A stretch of 64,000 nucleotides of DNA, taken from the NCBI RefSeq assembly GCF_036855935.1, contig NZ_JASPFK010000001.1, positions 2,854,501 through 2,918,500 of the forward strand, read 5' to 3'. The notes beneath the pieces were generated by a model that made no database searches, was not told the DNA's origin, and saw only the letters and a list, made by a program, of their open reading frames with translations. The stretch's first letter is position 1. Each line of letters begins with the position of its first letter. Below, one piece after another: positions 8,202 through 18,695 of this stretch. The DNA comes from Sphingomonas sp. LR60 (GTDB lineage: Bacteria > Pseudomonadota > Alphaproteobacteria > Sphingomonadales > Sphingomonadaceae). The position numbers and the translations under genes are program-made.

Positions 8202-11032
8202 ACTGCACGTGCGGATGCTGCGACGGAGTGCGGGCGGTCACGCCGGCGACGATCGAAAACCGTCCGGGGCTGGGCGCGATCGCTGCGCGGATCGGCACCC
8301 ACTCCAGCTTCCTGGAAGCGATGCGCGCGCGGCTGTCTGCGGCGGACTTCCCCGAGCTGGCCGGGCTGCGCACCCGCGACGCCGCCGATCCGGCGATCGC
8401 GCTGCTGGATGGCTGCGCGCTGCTTGCGGACGTGCTGACCTTCTATCAGGAGCGGATCGCCAACGAAGGCTATCTGCGCACCGCGACCGAGCGCCGCTCG
8501 CTGGTCGAACTGGCGCGGCTGATCGGCTACGCGCCGCGCCCCGGCGTCGCGGCCAGCGTGTTCCTGGCGTTCGGGATCGAGAAGGATGCGCCGCCGACCG
8601 TGATCCCGCGCGGCAGCAAGGCGAACAGCGTGCCGCGCCCGGGCGAGACGATGCAGGCGTTCGAGACGAGCGCCGACCTGCCGGCGCGCTTCGCCTGGAA
8701 CGCGATCCGCCCGCGGCAGGTGCAGCCGCAGACGCTGGCGACGATCCTGCGCGACGGCATCTTCCTGAGCGGCACCGGGACGCGGCTGACGCCGGGCGAC
8801 CTGCTGCTGCTGGCGCGGGCGGGCACCGACACCCAGTCGCCCGCCTTCGTCGCCACGGTCGAACCCGACGCGGCGGCGAAGCGGACGCGGGTGACGCTGC
8901 GAGGATATGACGAGGCAAGTGACGCCGGCGGGGAGGACGCCCCGTCGTCGTGGCTGGCCGCGCTGCTGACCCCCGCCGCGCAGCCGCCGCTGGGCAGTGC
9001 CCAATTGCCGCGTGCCGTGGCGCACAGCTTTGCGCAGGGTGCCGATACGCTGCCGACGTTGCTGACCAGACTGGCGCCGGCGCTGGCGACCTCGCTGTAC
9101 CCGGCGCTTCGCAACGCCGCCGCGCCGGTGGAGCAGCCGCTGGAGGTGTATGCGATGCGGATCGTCGCGCGGCCGTTCGGGCACAATGCGCCGCTGCGGC
9201 TCCAGCAGATCGGCGACCGCGCAACGCCGCCGGAATTCGCGGAATGGACCTTCCACCCCACCGACGACATCACTTATGGGCCGACCACGATCGCGCTGGA
9301 TGCGGATCACGATGTCGCGCCGGACACGCGGCTGGTGATCGAGCGCGCGGACGGCAAGATGATCGACGTGACGAAGGTCGACGTGATCCGGCATCTGTCG
9401 CTGGCGCGCTTCGGCCTTGGCGGGCCATCGGTGCTGCTGTCGTGGAAGGACGACGGCGCGCCGTGGCTGGACAAGGACGACGACTTCGCGATGATCCGCG
9501 GATCGCGCGTGTGGCTGGGCAGCGAGCGGCTGGCGCTGGCCGATGCGCCGATCACCGATGCGGTGGCGGGCGACACGATCGATCTGGACGATGTGTACGA
9601 AGGGCTGGACACCGGCCGCTGGCTAATCGTCGAGGGCGAGCGCAGCGACGTGCGCGATCCGCGCGGCCGGCCGGTGCCGGGGCTGCGCGCGACCGAACTG
9701 GTGATGCTGGCGGGCGTGACGCAGCGCGTGCGCGGCACCGCACCACCGACGGACGACGGCCAGGGCGACGGACAGGGCGATGGCCAGAGCGATGGCACCG
9801 GCTCGCCGTCGATGACCGCGACGTCCGGGCCGAAGGACCCCGACGGGCCGCAACCCGGCGACACGGTGCATTCCACGATCACGATCGCGGCGTCCACCGC
9901 GACGGGCGCGCCGGGGCTGGCCTATCGCTACAAGCGCGACACGGTGACGATCCACGCGAATGTCGCGCACGCGACCCATGGCGAGACGCGCGCCGAAACG
10001 CTGGGCGACGGCAATGCCGCGCAGGCGATGCAACGCTTCGCATTGCGCCAGCCGCCGCTCACCTATGTCTCCGCACGGACACCGGCCGGCGTCGCGAACA
10101 CGCTGGCGCTGCGCGTCAACGACGTGTTGTGGCACGAGGTCGCGACGCTGGCGACCGCGGGCGCAACCGACCGCAGCTACACGATCGCCACCGACGACGA
10201 CGGGATGGTCGTGGCGACTTTCGGCAACGGTGTACGCGGGATGCGCGTCCCGAGCGGGCGCGGGAACGTGAAGGCGCGTTATCGCAGCGGGATCGGTGCG
10301 GGCGGCAATGTCGCGGCGCGGCAGATCAGCCTGCTGGCCTCGCGGCCGCTGGGCGTGAAGGACGTGGTCAACCCGATCCGTGCCGCCGGCGGCGCGGATC
10401 GCGAGGATGGCGAGGCGATCCGCCGCAACGCGCCGATCGCGATCATGGCGCTCGATCGGTTGCTGTCGACCAGCGACTATGCCGACTTCGCGCGTGGCTT
10501 CGCCGGGATCGGCAAGGCCGTGGCGACGCTGGTCGGCACGCGCGTGAACGTGGTGATCGCGGGGGTAGACGACGCGCCGATCGATGCCGGTTCCGATCTG
10601 TACGCGAACCTGAAGGATGCGCTGCGCCGGTTCGGCGACCCGCTGGTGCCGCTGACCCTGACCGCGTGCCGGCGATCGACCCTGATCGTGCAGGCCGGCG
10701 TGCGGATCGACCGCGATTACATGTGGGAGGCGGTGGAGCCGCAGGTGCGCGCGGCGTTGCTGGCGGCGTTCGCCTTCGACCGGCGCGATCCCGGCGCGCC
10801 GGCTTTCCTGAGCCACGCGTTTCGCGCGATCCAGAGCGTGCGCGGGGTGGTCTCCGCCGACATCGACGTGTTCGACGCGGTCTCGTTCGAGCAGGTCAGC
10901 GACCTGGACGGCGCGGCGCTGGCCGGGCTGTTGACGCAGGCGCGCGCGCGGATCGACGTCGCGCCGGACCGGATCGCCTATCTGTCGCCGGCGGTGCCCG
11001 ATACGCTGATCCTTCAGGAGCTGCCGTCATGA
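8198..11032 (+). CDS. putative baseplate assembly protein, baseplate-J family (second copy)
   Basis: The 944-residue protein opens with a Cys-rich CTCGCC segment and then the helices LLADVLTFYQERIANEGYL and RRSLVELARLIGYAPRPG (about residues 74-113), which are typical of the Afp12-like wedge family. A linker near residues 520-545 contains three Gly-Asp-Gly-Gln units (DNA repeat at 9754-9795). The baseplate-J loop appears as VATFGNGVRGMRVPSGRG near 670-690. It pairs with the preceding gene to build the baseplate wedge. The following gene starts inside its stop (ATGA at 11029). Confidence 0.88.
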   Translation: MNCTCGCCDGVRAVTPATIENRPGLGAIAARIGTHSSFLEAMRARLSAADFPELAGLRTRDAADPAIALLDGCALLADVLTFYQERIANEGYLRTATERRSLVELARLIGYAPRPGVAASVFLAFGIEKDAPPTVIPRGSKANSVPRPGETMQAFETSADLPARFAWNAIRPRQVQPQTLATILRDGIFLSGTGTRLTPGDLLLLARAGTDTQSPAFVATVEPDAAAKRTRVTLRGYDEASDAGGEDAPSSWLAALLTPAAQPPLGSAQLPRAVAHSFAQGADTLPTLLTRLAPALATSLYPALRNAAAPVEQPLEVYAMRIVARPFGHNAPLRLQQIGDRATPPEFAEWTFHPTDDITYGPTTIALDADHDVAPDTRLVIERADGKMIDVTKVDVIRHLSLARFGLGGPSVLLSWKDDGAPWLDKDDDFAMIRGSRVWLGSERLALADAPITDAVAGDTIDLDDVYEGLDTGRWLIVEGERSDVRDPRGRPVPGLRATELVMLAGVTQRVRGTAPPTDDGQGDGQGDGQSDGTGSPSMTATSGPKDPDGPQPGDTVHSTITIAASTATGAPGLAYRYKRDTVTIHANVAHATHGETRAETLGDGNAAQAMQRFALRQPPLTYVSARTPAGVANTLALRVNDVLWHEVATLATAGATDRSYTIATDDDGMVVATFGNGVRGMRVPSGRGNVKARYRSGIGAGGNVAARQISLLASRPLGVKDVVNPIRAAGGADREDGEAIRRNAPIAIMALDRLLSTSDYADFARGFAGIGKAVATLVGTRVNVVIAGVDDAPIDAGSDLYANLKDALRRFGDPLVPLTLTACRRSTLIVQAGVRIDRDYMWEAVEPQVRAALLAAFAFDRRDPGAPAFLSHAFRAIQSVRGVVSADIDVFDAVSFEQVSDLDGAALAGLLTQARARIDVAPDRIAYLSPAVPDTLILQELPS
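9754..9795 (+). repeat. in-frame 12-bp tandem repeat encoding GDGQ units
   Basis: Consecutive copies of a unit close to GGCCAGGGCGAC encode DGQGDGQGDGQSDG inside the second baseplate-J gene. The translated Asp/Gly spacing resembles flexible or calcium-binding loops, but no complete RTX nonapeptide is present. The copies differ at third positions, so the repeat is kept at the protein level rather than being a recent slippage product. Confidence 0.6.
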
Positions 11033-13187
11033 CGCCCGCGCCGCAGACGCTGTACGCCCTGTTGCCCGACCATGCGCGTGGCCGCGATGGCGAGGCCGGC
11101 TATCCGCTGCGCGCGCTGCTGGCGGTGATGGACGAGCAGCTCCACGCGATCGGGCGCGACATCGACCGGCAATATGCCGACTGGTTCATCGAGACGTGCG
11201 CCGACTGGGTGGTGCCGTACATCGGCGATCTGGTCGGCTATCGGCCCGTGGCGGCGGCAGGGCTGTCGGCCGATCGCGGCACGCCCCGGCTGAACGCGGT
11301 GCTGACGCCGCGCGCCGAAGTGGCGAACACGCTGGCCTTTCGCCGCCGCAAGGGCACCGTCGCGTTGCTGGACGAGCTGGCGCGGCGGGTGACGGGCTGG
11401 CCGTCGCGGGTGGTGGAAGGCTACACGTTGCTGTCGCGCACGCAGCATATCGACCATGTCCGCGCCGATCGCGGCCGATCGGTCGACCTGCGCGACGGTG
11501 CGGCGCTGGCGCGGCTGGGAACGCCGTTCGACACGCTGGCGCACGGCATCGACGTGCGCGGGCACGGGCGCAACGTGCCGGACGTCGTCGACTTCGCATG
11601 GCGGCTGAAGACGCGAGGGGTGACCCATGCGCCCGCCTGCTGCGTCGAAAGCGAGGGGACGCAATGCTACACCTTCAGCGTGCTGGGCAACGACGGTCCG
11701 CTCTACGCCGCGGCGCTGCCGGGCCATGGGCCGGGCGATGCGCCGGGCGACACGCCGGAGGCCGGCCTGCCGGTGCGCATCCGCCGCGACATGTTCGCCC
11801 GGCGGGTGTCGCAGCTCCCCTAACGGTCGAGGCGAACCCCGCACTGTACGGGGCGGTTCGCAGCGTCGCCATCTACGCGCCCGGCTGGCCAGACATGGAC
11901 GCGCCGCAGCCGGTGCCGGCGGCGCGGATCGTCCCCGCTAACCTGACCGGGTGGCGGCATCGCGCGCCGCGCGGCAAGTTGCTGGTGGATCCCGAGACGG
12001 GCCGCATCGTCTTCCCGGTGCGGCAACCCCCGAAACAGGGGGTGTGGGTCGATTATCACACGGCCTTCCCGGCCGATATCGGCGGCGGCGAATATCATCG
12101 TCCGCTCGCGCGGCCCGCCGACTATACGCTGTACCGCGTCAGCCGCGAGCGGCCGGGCGACGGGGTGTCCGCTTCGATCAACGCGGCATTGCAGGCGTGG
12201 CGCGACGATCCGGCGCACCCGCGCGCGGCGGTGATCGAGATCCTCGACAGCGCCGCCTATAGCGAGCCGCTGGCGATCACGCTGGAGGCGGGCCAGTATC
12301 TGCAAGTGCGCGCCGCCGATCGCACGCGCCCGGTGATCAGGCTGCTGGATTACATGGCCGACGCCTCGGACGCCTTCACGGTCGCGGGCAAGCGCGGCAG
12401 TCGGCTGGTGCTGGACGGATTGCTGATCGCCGGGCGCGGCCTTCGGGTGGCGGGGCCAAGTCGCGAGGACGAGGAGCGCTTCGCGGCCGGCGACCTGTGC
12501 GACGTGACGATCCGGCATTGCACGCTGGTGCCCGGCTGGGGGCTGACGTGCGACTGCGATCCGCGGCGGCCTGGCGAGCCGAGCCTGGAACTGGTCGACT
12601 GCACCGCGCGCATCCGCATTCAATGGTCGATCATCGGCGCGATCGAGGTCACCGCGGACGAAACCGCGGTGGACCCGGTCGCGATCACGATCGAGGACAG
12701 TATCGTCGATGCCACCGGCACCGCGCGCGCGGCGCTCCGCGCGTCCAACCTGCCGCTCGCCTTCGCCACCGCATCGTTCCTGCGCTGCACGGTGTTCGGC
12801 GGCGCGCAGCTGCACGCGATCGCGCTGGCGGAGAACAGCATCTTCACCGGTGCCGTACGCGTCGCGCGGCGGCAGACCGGCTGCATGCGCTACTGCTACG
12901 TGCCGCCGGGATCGCGCACGCCGCGCCGCAGCCATTGCCAGCCCGATCCGGCGCGCGCCGACGCCGCGACGCTGGTCCCGCATTTCACCAGCGTCCGCTA
13001 CGGCAATGCCGCTTACGCACAACTGTCGACGTGGTGCGCGGCGGAGATCCGGCGCGGGGCGGACGACGAATCCGAACCGGGCGTCTTCCACGACCTGTTC
13101 CAGCCGCAGCGCGAGGCGAACCTGCGCCAGCGCCTGGCCGAATATTCCCCAGCGTCGACCGATACCGACGTCGTTTTCGCGAATTAG
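11029..13187 (+). CDS. tail protein I-like / beta-helix baseplate component, frameshifted
   Basis: The ATG at 11029 opens a protein whose first 110 residues (LYALLPDHARGRDGEAGYPL, then FIETCADWVVPYIGDLVGY) fit the phage tail-I-like proteins that follow baseplate-J genes in eCIS loci. The frame stops at 11823, but the next frame continues without interruption to 13187 with a repetitive right-handed beta-helix-like region (for example RLVLDGLLIAGRGLRV and VTIRHCTLVPGWGLTCD). Adding one C to the CCCC at 11817-11820 joins them as SQLP-LTVEANP and gives 719 residues. I regard this as one gene broken by a one-base deletion, possibly a sequence error. The beta-helix part suggests a fibre or cell-contact role; this is inference. 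Confidence 0.75.
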
Positions 13188-13197
13188 GAGCAGCCAG

Positions 13198-14615
13198 ATG
13201 AAGGGCGATTTTTCCCGCGATACCTATCGGCCCGAGCGCCAGTACAGCCGCGTCATGATGCAGCAGGGCCGCGTGCAAATCGACGCCGACTGGAACGAAC
13301 AGGCCGCGATCCTGCTGGGCTATATGCGCGCGCTGACCCGCGACCTGTTCGGGGCGGCGGCAGGGCCGGCGGACGAATGCGGTTTCCAGATCGTGACCAT
13401 CGAGAACCGCGCGAGCCTGCCGGCGGAGGTCGCCGCGCAGGTCGACGCCGCGCTGAAGGCGGACAAGGGCGCGCTGGACGACGACGACCTGCTGATCCTG
13501 CCGGGGCGCTATTACGTCGGCGGGTTGCCGGTCGAGAGCACGGCGGCGCTGCGATGGCGCGCGCAGCCGGGCTTTCCGTTCGGCGATGCCGACGTGGATG
13601 CGCTGAACAAGCACGACTGGATCGCATATCTCGACGTGTGGGAGGAATATGTCGCCGCCGATCAGGCGCCCGACATCCGCGAGACCGCGCTGGGCGGGAT
13701 CGACACCTGCGGGCGCGCGTCGATCCGCTGGCGGGTTCGGCTGCTGCCCGATGCGAGCGACCGCGCGGCGGTCGAGGCGATGACCGCGACCGGGAGCGGA
13801 CGGTTGCGCGCACGCGCCAATCCGAGCGAGGCGGCGGACGACCTTTGCTCGATCGCGCCGGACGCGCGCTATCGCGGCGCGGAGAACCAGCTGTACCGCG
13901 TCGAGATCCAGTCCGGCGGTGCGGCGGAGGCGAAGGGGACGGGCGCGACCTTCAAATGGTCGCGCGACAATGGCGCGCGGACCTTCCCGATCGTGTCCGG
14001 GACCGGCAATCGCGTCACGCTGGCGCATCTGGGTCACGATGCCAACGACACGCTGGTCGAGGGCGATTGGGTGGAGATGACCGACGATGGCGCGGGCGGC
14101 AACGGGCTGCTGGCGCAGGTCGAGGCGGTGCGGCGCGACGACCTGATCGTCGAACTGACGCTGCCGGAGGGATCGGCGGCGCTGCCCGCTTATGCGGCGA
14201 CGGAGGCCGCGGCACGTCATGCGCTGCTGCGGCGGTGGGATCATGCCGGGGACCGGGCAGTCGCGGGCGGGGCGCTGGCGGTGGTGGAGGCGCAGGAGAT
14301 CGAACTGGAAGACGGCGTGCGGATCACGTTCGAAGCGGGGGGCAGTATCGCGCCGGCGATTACTGGATGATCCCGGCGCGCGTCGCGACCGGGGATGTCG
14401 AGTGGCCGGGCGTACCCGACGACCCACGCTACCAGCCGCCCGCCGGGCCGCGCCACTGCTACGCCCCGCTTGCCGCGCGGACGATCGGCGCGGCGGGGGC
14501 GCCGGCGCTGACCGACCTGCGATGCCGGATCGCACGGCTGCCGTGCGTCGACCCGGCCGAGGAAGCGCGCGTCGACGGCACCGCCCCGAAGCCGCGACCG
14601 CGCCGCCCAATCTGA
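13198..14615 (+). CDS. DUF6519 family eCIS-associated protein, frameshifted
   Basis: The N-terminus (MKGDFSRDTYRPERQYSRV, QQGRVQIDADWNEQ) is the signature of DUF6519 proteins, which close many eCIS operons and are probably structural. A GGAGCAG ribosome-binding site precedes the ATG. The frame ends at 14370, but the alternative frame supplies the conserved end of the family (QYRAGDYWMIPARVATGDVEW, up to 14615). One additional G in the G6 run at 14337-14342 restores FEAGGQYRAGDYW and gives 472 residues. It is the last gene of the operon; 95 bp later an IS6-type element begins, so genes beyond it may have been lost. Confidence 0.75.
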
Positions 14616-14710
14616 ACCGCGGTCATGTGGTTCGCAGCCGGACTATCGTCGATCCAGATCGCGACCCCGCTGAACGAGGAGCGTATCCCGGGCCCATCAG
14701 CGGCAAGGAC

Positions 14711-15549
14711 GGTGCTGTCAGTCTAATGCGAACCCGTCTCTACACGATGCAATTCGGTCTTTGACGGCAAAGTTCAGCTGACGAGCGCCTGCCACTCCGC
14801 CAGTGCGGCGGAGCGTCGTTCGCGGTAGGTCTGTCGATCGATGAGGTGGCGCTCCAGGCTGAAGTGGTTGTGGACGTTGGCGTGGACAGAGGCGAACTTC
14901 TGCAGCGTCTTCATCTGCCGGAACCGCTGCATTGCCCGCTCTCGTCGTCGGAACGGCAGGTGGCTGTTTTCCACCCGGTTGTTCGCCCAGCGAGCGGTCT
15001 GCTGCTTCTCGGCGTTGCCAAGCTCGTTCATCGCTGCGCGGTAGCTGCGCAGACCATCGGTGGTGATCGCCTCGGGCGAACCATGCCGCTTCAGCGCCTT
15101 TTTCATGAACGCGAGTGCGGCTGCCTTGTCGCGAGTGCGGGTAACGTAGCTTTCCAGCACCTCACCCTCGTGATCGACAGCGCGCCACAGGTAGACCATC
15201 TCGCCGTTCAGCTTCACGTACATCTCGTCCAGGTTCCAGCGCCAGTGACGAAAGCCGCGCATCCGGCTTACCCGCTGCCGGCGGATGTCGCCGGCGAACA
15301 GCGGGCCGAACCTGTTCCACCACAACCTGACCGTCTCGTGGCAGATGTCGATCCCGCGCTCGAACAGCAGGTCCTCCACGTTCCGCAGGCTCAGCGGGAA
15401 GCGCACGTACATCAGCACCACCAGCCGGATTACCTCCGGCGACGAGTTGAAGTAGCGGAATGGAGAGGCTGGCTTGCGAGGGCGGGGCATGGCCCGCTCT
15501 ACCCCACCATCATCCGATTACCAGCAGGTGCATTTGGTTTGACGATGCC
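14711..15549 (-). mobile_element. IS6-family insertion sequence, complete copy 1
   Basis: The 839-bp element is bounded by imperfect inverted ends: GGTGCTGTCAGTCTAATGC at the left and the complement of GGCATCGTCAAACCAAATGC at the right. It encodes one transposase on the minus strand. The 8-bp flanks (GCAAGGAC and TTCTCGAT) do not match, so no target duplication is seen; this points to recombination or an IS6-type adjacent deletion rather than simple insertion. It ends the eCIS operon. The two other full copies share its orientation. Confidence 0.88.
14774..15490 (-). CDS. IS6 family transposase (copy 1)
   Basis: The 238-residue DDE transposase has the IS6 layout: an N-terminal helix-turn-helix region (SPEVIRLVVLMYVRFPLSLR, then FERGIDICHETVRLWWNRFG), first Asp in WRWNLDEMYVKLNG, second Asp in ITTDGLRSYRAAM and the Glu in NNRVENSHLPFRRRERAMQ. 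All catalytic residues are present, so it is probably active. It differs from copies 2 and 3 at only a few positions (for example N in WRWNLDE where the others have H). Confidence 0.95.
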   Translation of the reverse strand: MPRPRKPASPFRYFNSSPEVIRLVVLMYVRFPLSLRNVEDLLFERGIDICHETVRLWWNRFGPLFAGDIRRQRVSRMRGFRHWRWNLDEMYVKLNGEMVYLWRAVDHEGEVLESYVTRTRDKAAALAFMKKALKRHGSPEAITTDGLRSYRAAMNELGNAEKQQTARWANNRVENSHLPFRRRERAMQRFRQMKTLQKFASVHANVHNHFSLERHLIDRQTYRERRSAALAEWQALVS

Positions 15550-15723
15550 TTCTCGATGCCTTCTCCCCCAGAATGCCGCAACTACCTCGTCAACTCACGG
15601 TATGGGTCAGCTTGATGTCATCCGACTCTAGATCGGGTAGGGTGCAGCCAGAAGGTAGTAAGACGCGGCCTTCGTTCCGATGAGACCGTGGAGGTCAGCT
15701 CCCGACCTCTTTCGCCCGTCAGA

Positions 15724-18680
15724 TCATAACGGGCAGGCGGTCTCCGAGGCGAGATATCGGATCAACTGTCGTCCGGGCACGAAGAAATAGCCGCCGCCGC
15801 GCAACGTGACAAAGCGCGGCATCGGCTCCAGCGCGACCGGCCCGGTGCGCACCGGAATCGTAAAGCCGTTGCTGCCGACCTGTCCGTTCACCGTGATGGG
15901 ATCGGTCTCGACATTGAGGCCGTGAAACTTGGTGCTGCCCATCCAGGTTTGCTGGATGAACTCGAACTGGCGTTCGAGATCGCCGTTTAGACACATGAAC
16001 ATCAGGCCGGAATTGCGATCGTCGTGCGCGGAAAAGCCGCGGCCGATGCGTAGGATGCGGTGGCGATTGGTGATCTCGACCTGCTCCATCGAACCGGGGC
16101 TGAGGCTGTCCCGCGGGTTGGCGCGGCGGATGTGTGCGCCGTAGGGGCAGCGCGTGCCCTGCGGATCCTCGGTGCCGAACAGGAAATCGTTGTCCGGCTG
16201 AATCGGTTTTCCGAATCTCTCGGTTCGGTCGCCCGACTGGACGGGGTGGCGTCGGGCTTTGCCGGGCGCGCGGTCTCGCGCATCGTCGCCGTCGCCTCCG
16301 CACCGGAGAGCGCCTTGAGCTTCGTCGCCGACATATAGGGGTTGCGCGCCAGCGAGGAGCCGTCCGGCCAACGCCCCATCATCTTGGCGGCGATGAACTC
16401 GGCATCGCAGATCGCAGGTTCGGGGAAGAAAGCCTTGAACGCCGTCGCCTGCCGCTCGCAATACTCCCAAAAGCCGACATGATCCTGTTCGAGCTGGCGG
16501 ATCACCAGATAACTGCCGTTGAAGCCGATCAGCCGCGGACTGGACTTGATCGCGTCGGTGAAGCCTCGGTTATCGCCCGCGATCGGCAGCATCATCTCCG
16601 GGTCGTGCCGCGCATCAAGCAGCGGACCTGGCGGAATTGAGCCGCGATTGTCGGGATAGCCGAGGATGATCTCGCCTGGCTCGACCAGATGGATCGGATC
16701 GGCGTTGCGCAGGCCGCGATAGGTGCCGCGGATCGCCGGCTGCGACACGCCGTCGACGAAGCCGAACGGCTCCTTGCGGTCGATCAGCTTGTCGGCCACG
16801 CCTGCCAAGTCGATCTGGTCGCAAATCGTGCCGACGCCGGCCAGTCGCTCACCAATCTCGCCGGCAAGCGCTGCGACCGCGTCCTCGGTATCGCCATAAA
16901 CCAGCAGCGCCGCGTCGACCGGATCGCAGTCCCACCACCAGTCCCGTGCTCCGGGATCGTCACCGAGGATGCGCGCACGCCCCTCGCCGCGCATCCCCAC
17001 CCGGAACGCCGCCGGAAACGTCTCCAGCGCATCCTCCGGCAGGCCTAGATGCTCCAGCCCGCGCGGCGACAGCGCCAGGGTTACGACTGCCGGCGCGCTG
17101 ATGTAGCGGCCGTCGTTGAAGGTGAGGGACGGCACTAGATCGCGCAGCAATGCGCGGTTGCGCAGCACGTCGCCGCCCAGCCGGATAGTCATCACCCGGC
17201 CCGCCGGCTTGAAGCCTAGGCCACCGAATACGATGCTCTGGATCTGCGTGGTGTCGAGCTTCTCGGGCGGGCGCGGCGTCGACCCCAACAGGGTCAGCCA
17301 GGCACTCGCCTCGCTCTCGGTCCGCGCGGCCAGGCCCCTGCGCACCAGCGCGTTGGTGCGGATGTTGGCGGTGGTCAGCGCTGGATACGCGCTGTACCAG
17401 AACGGCGTGTAATCCATGCTCTGCCGGGCAAAGCGCTTGAAGCGCTCGCCGTCCGTTGCGCCTTCGAGGAACAAGTTGCTGGTGCGCGGGAAGCCGACCG
17501 AGTTGGACCATGCGCCGGTCAGCCCCTCATGGGCCTTAGTGATGAAATCCTCGAGATAGCTTTCCCAGCTTCCCGCGTAATTAGAGAAGAACAGCACATC
17601 GCGGGTGCCCGGCAATGTCACCCAGCGGGCAAAATGGATTGTGCCGATATCGCCGAGAAAACCCGGCTTGGGGTTGAACCGGGTCACCCCCGCAATCGCC
17701 CAGAACGAGAGCCGGCCGGTGACAAAGCGCAGCAGGCCGGACTTGCGGATCGTGTGCGAGATCATGTGGTTGTGCGCGTAGCCGGGCGCGTTTTCGTGCG
17801 CGAACATGCGCTCAGCCTGTTCGAGTGTCGGCGCGCGGTCGGAGGTCGTGTCGCTCTTTTCCGCCTTGCGGAACGCTCTGTAGGCTATGCTTAGCACGAT
17901 GGCGGTGAACAGCAGGATCAGCCCGATCCACGACAAAGCGAAGCCGAGCACATCGTGTGCGCTAACGGAACGGGCATGCGCCGGCCAGGCGAACCAACCC
18001 GCCAGCGGCACCGACACGAGCAGGATCGGCCAGAGGAAGGTCGCGATGAAGGACGGCGCCAGTGCCGCCGCTTTGCCGGCGATGCTCGGATCTTCGGGCG
18101 GGGCCGAGGACTCTGACACGAGATCGAAGGCATAACCCCTTGCCGGATCAGCCTGCAGCCCGCGCCGCACCGCCTCCAGGCAGGCGAGCGCCGAGGCATG
18201 CTCACCCGGCGCGGCGAGCAATCGGGCGACCTCCGCGGCGAGCGCTTCCTCCTGCTTGATGCGCACCACCGAATGATCGGGTGTACCGGCGAAGACGAGC
18301 CCGGCTGGTTTGAACAGGGTTTGTCCGACCGTGACGCTGTGCCGCTTCAGATACGCGCCGAGGCTGGCCGCGGTAATGTTCGGGTCAGCGACCTGGAACA
18401 CCGGCAGCAGATATTGCCCGGCGCGTTGGGCAAGCTGGTTCAGCGCGGCATCGGCGGTGCCGTCGGCCGACATTTCGAGGACGAGAAAGGCGTAGTTTTC
18501 GCGGTGTGAGCGGATAGCGTGCAGGCTGGCGAAGTGCAGGAACTCGCTGCCCGGCGCACCGCCGATCGCGGCGCGAACCGCATCGCTGGCGGGGTTGCCT
18601 AGCATGTCTATCAGCCCGCGCGCCTGGTCGACCCGATCGACGGGGATCCGCGACACCATCGTCAACATCGCGTGCGTCAT
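15724..18680 (-). CDS. large membrane-spanning DyP-type peroxidase, frameshifted
   Basis: This encodes an unusually long DyP-family protein (985 residues after correction). An N-terminal region of about 200 residues is followed by two hydrophobic helices (about 208-230 and 243-267), a middle domain (HFARWVTLPG, NYAGSWESYLEDFI, FPRTSNLFLEGATDG) and a C-terminal DyP domain with the distal GFVDGVSQP motif (about 637-645) and the haem-ligand segment CPYGAHIRRANPRD (about 845). The usual RRGxPYG is altered to LRIGRGFS. The frame breaks at the GGGG at 16243-16246; one more base restores DATPVQSGDRTERFGKPIQ. The gene starts 15 bases after the P450 stop, so the two are co-transcribed. The substrate is unknown; membrane association is inferred from the two helices. 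Confidence 0.8.
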
Positions 18681-18695
18681 GCTGAGAATCCCCGG

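Noticed and set aside
12985..14610. 541-codon minus-strand ORF opposite the DUF6519 gene
   Set aside because: Composition is dominated by Arg, Pro and Ala without domain resemblance, as expected of a codon-bias shadow.
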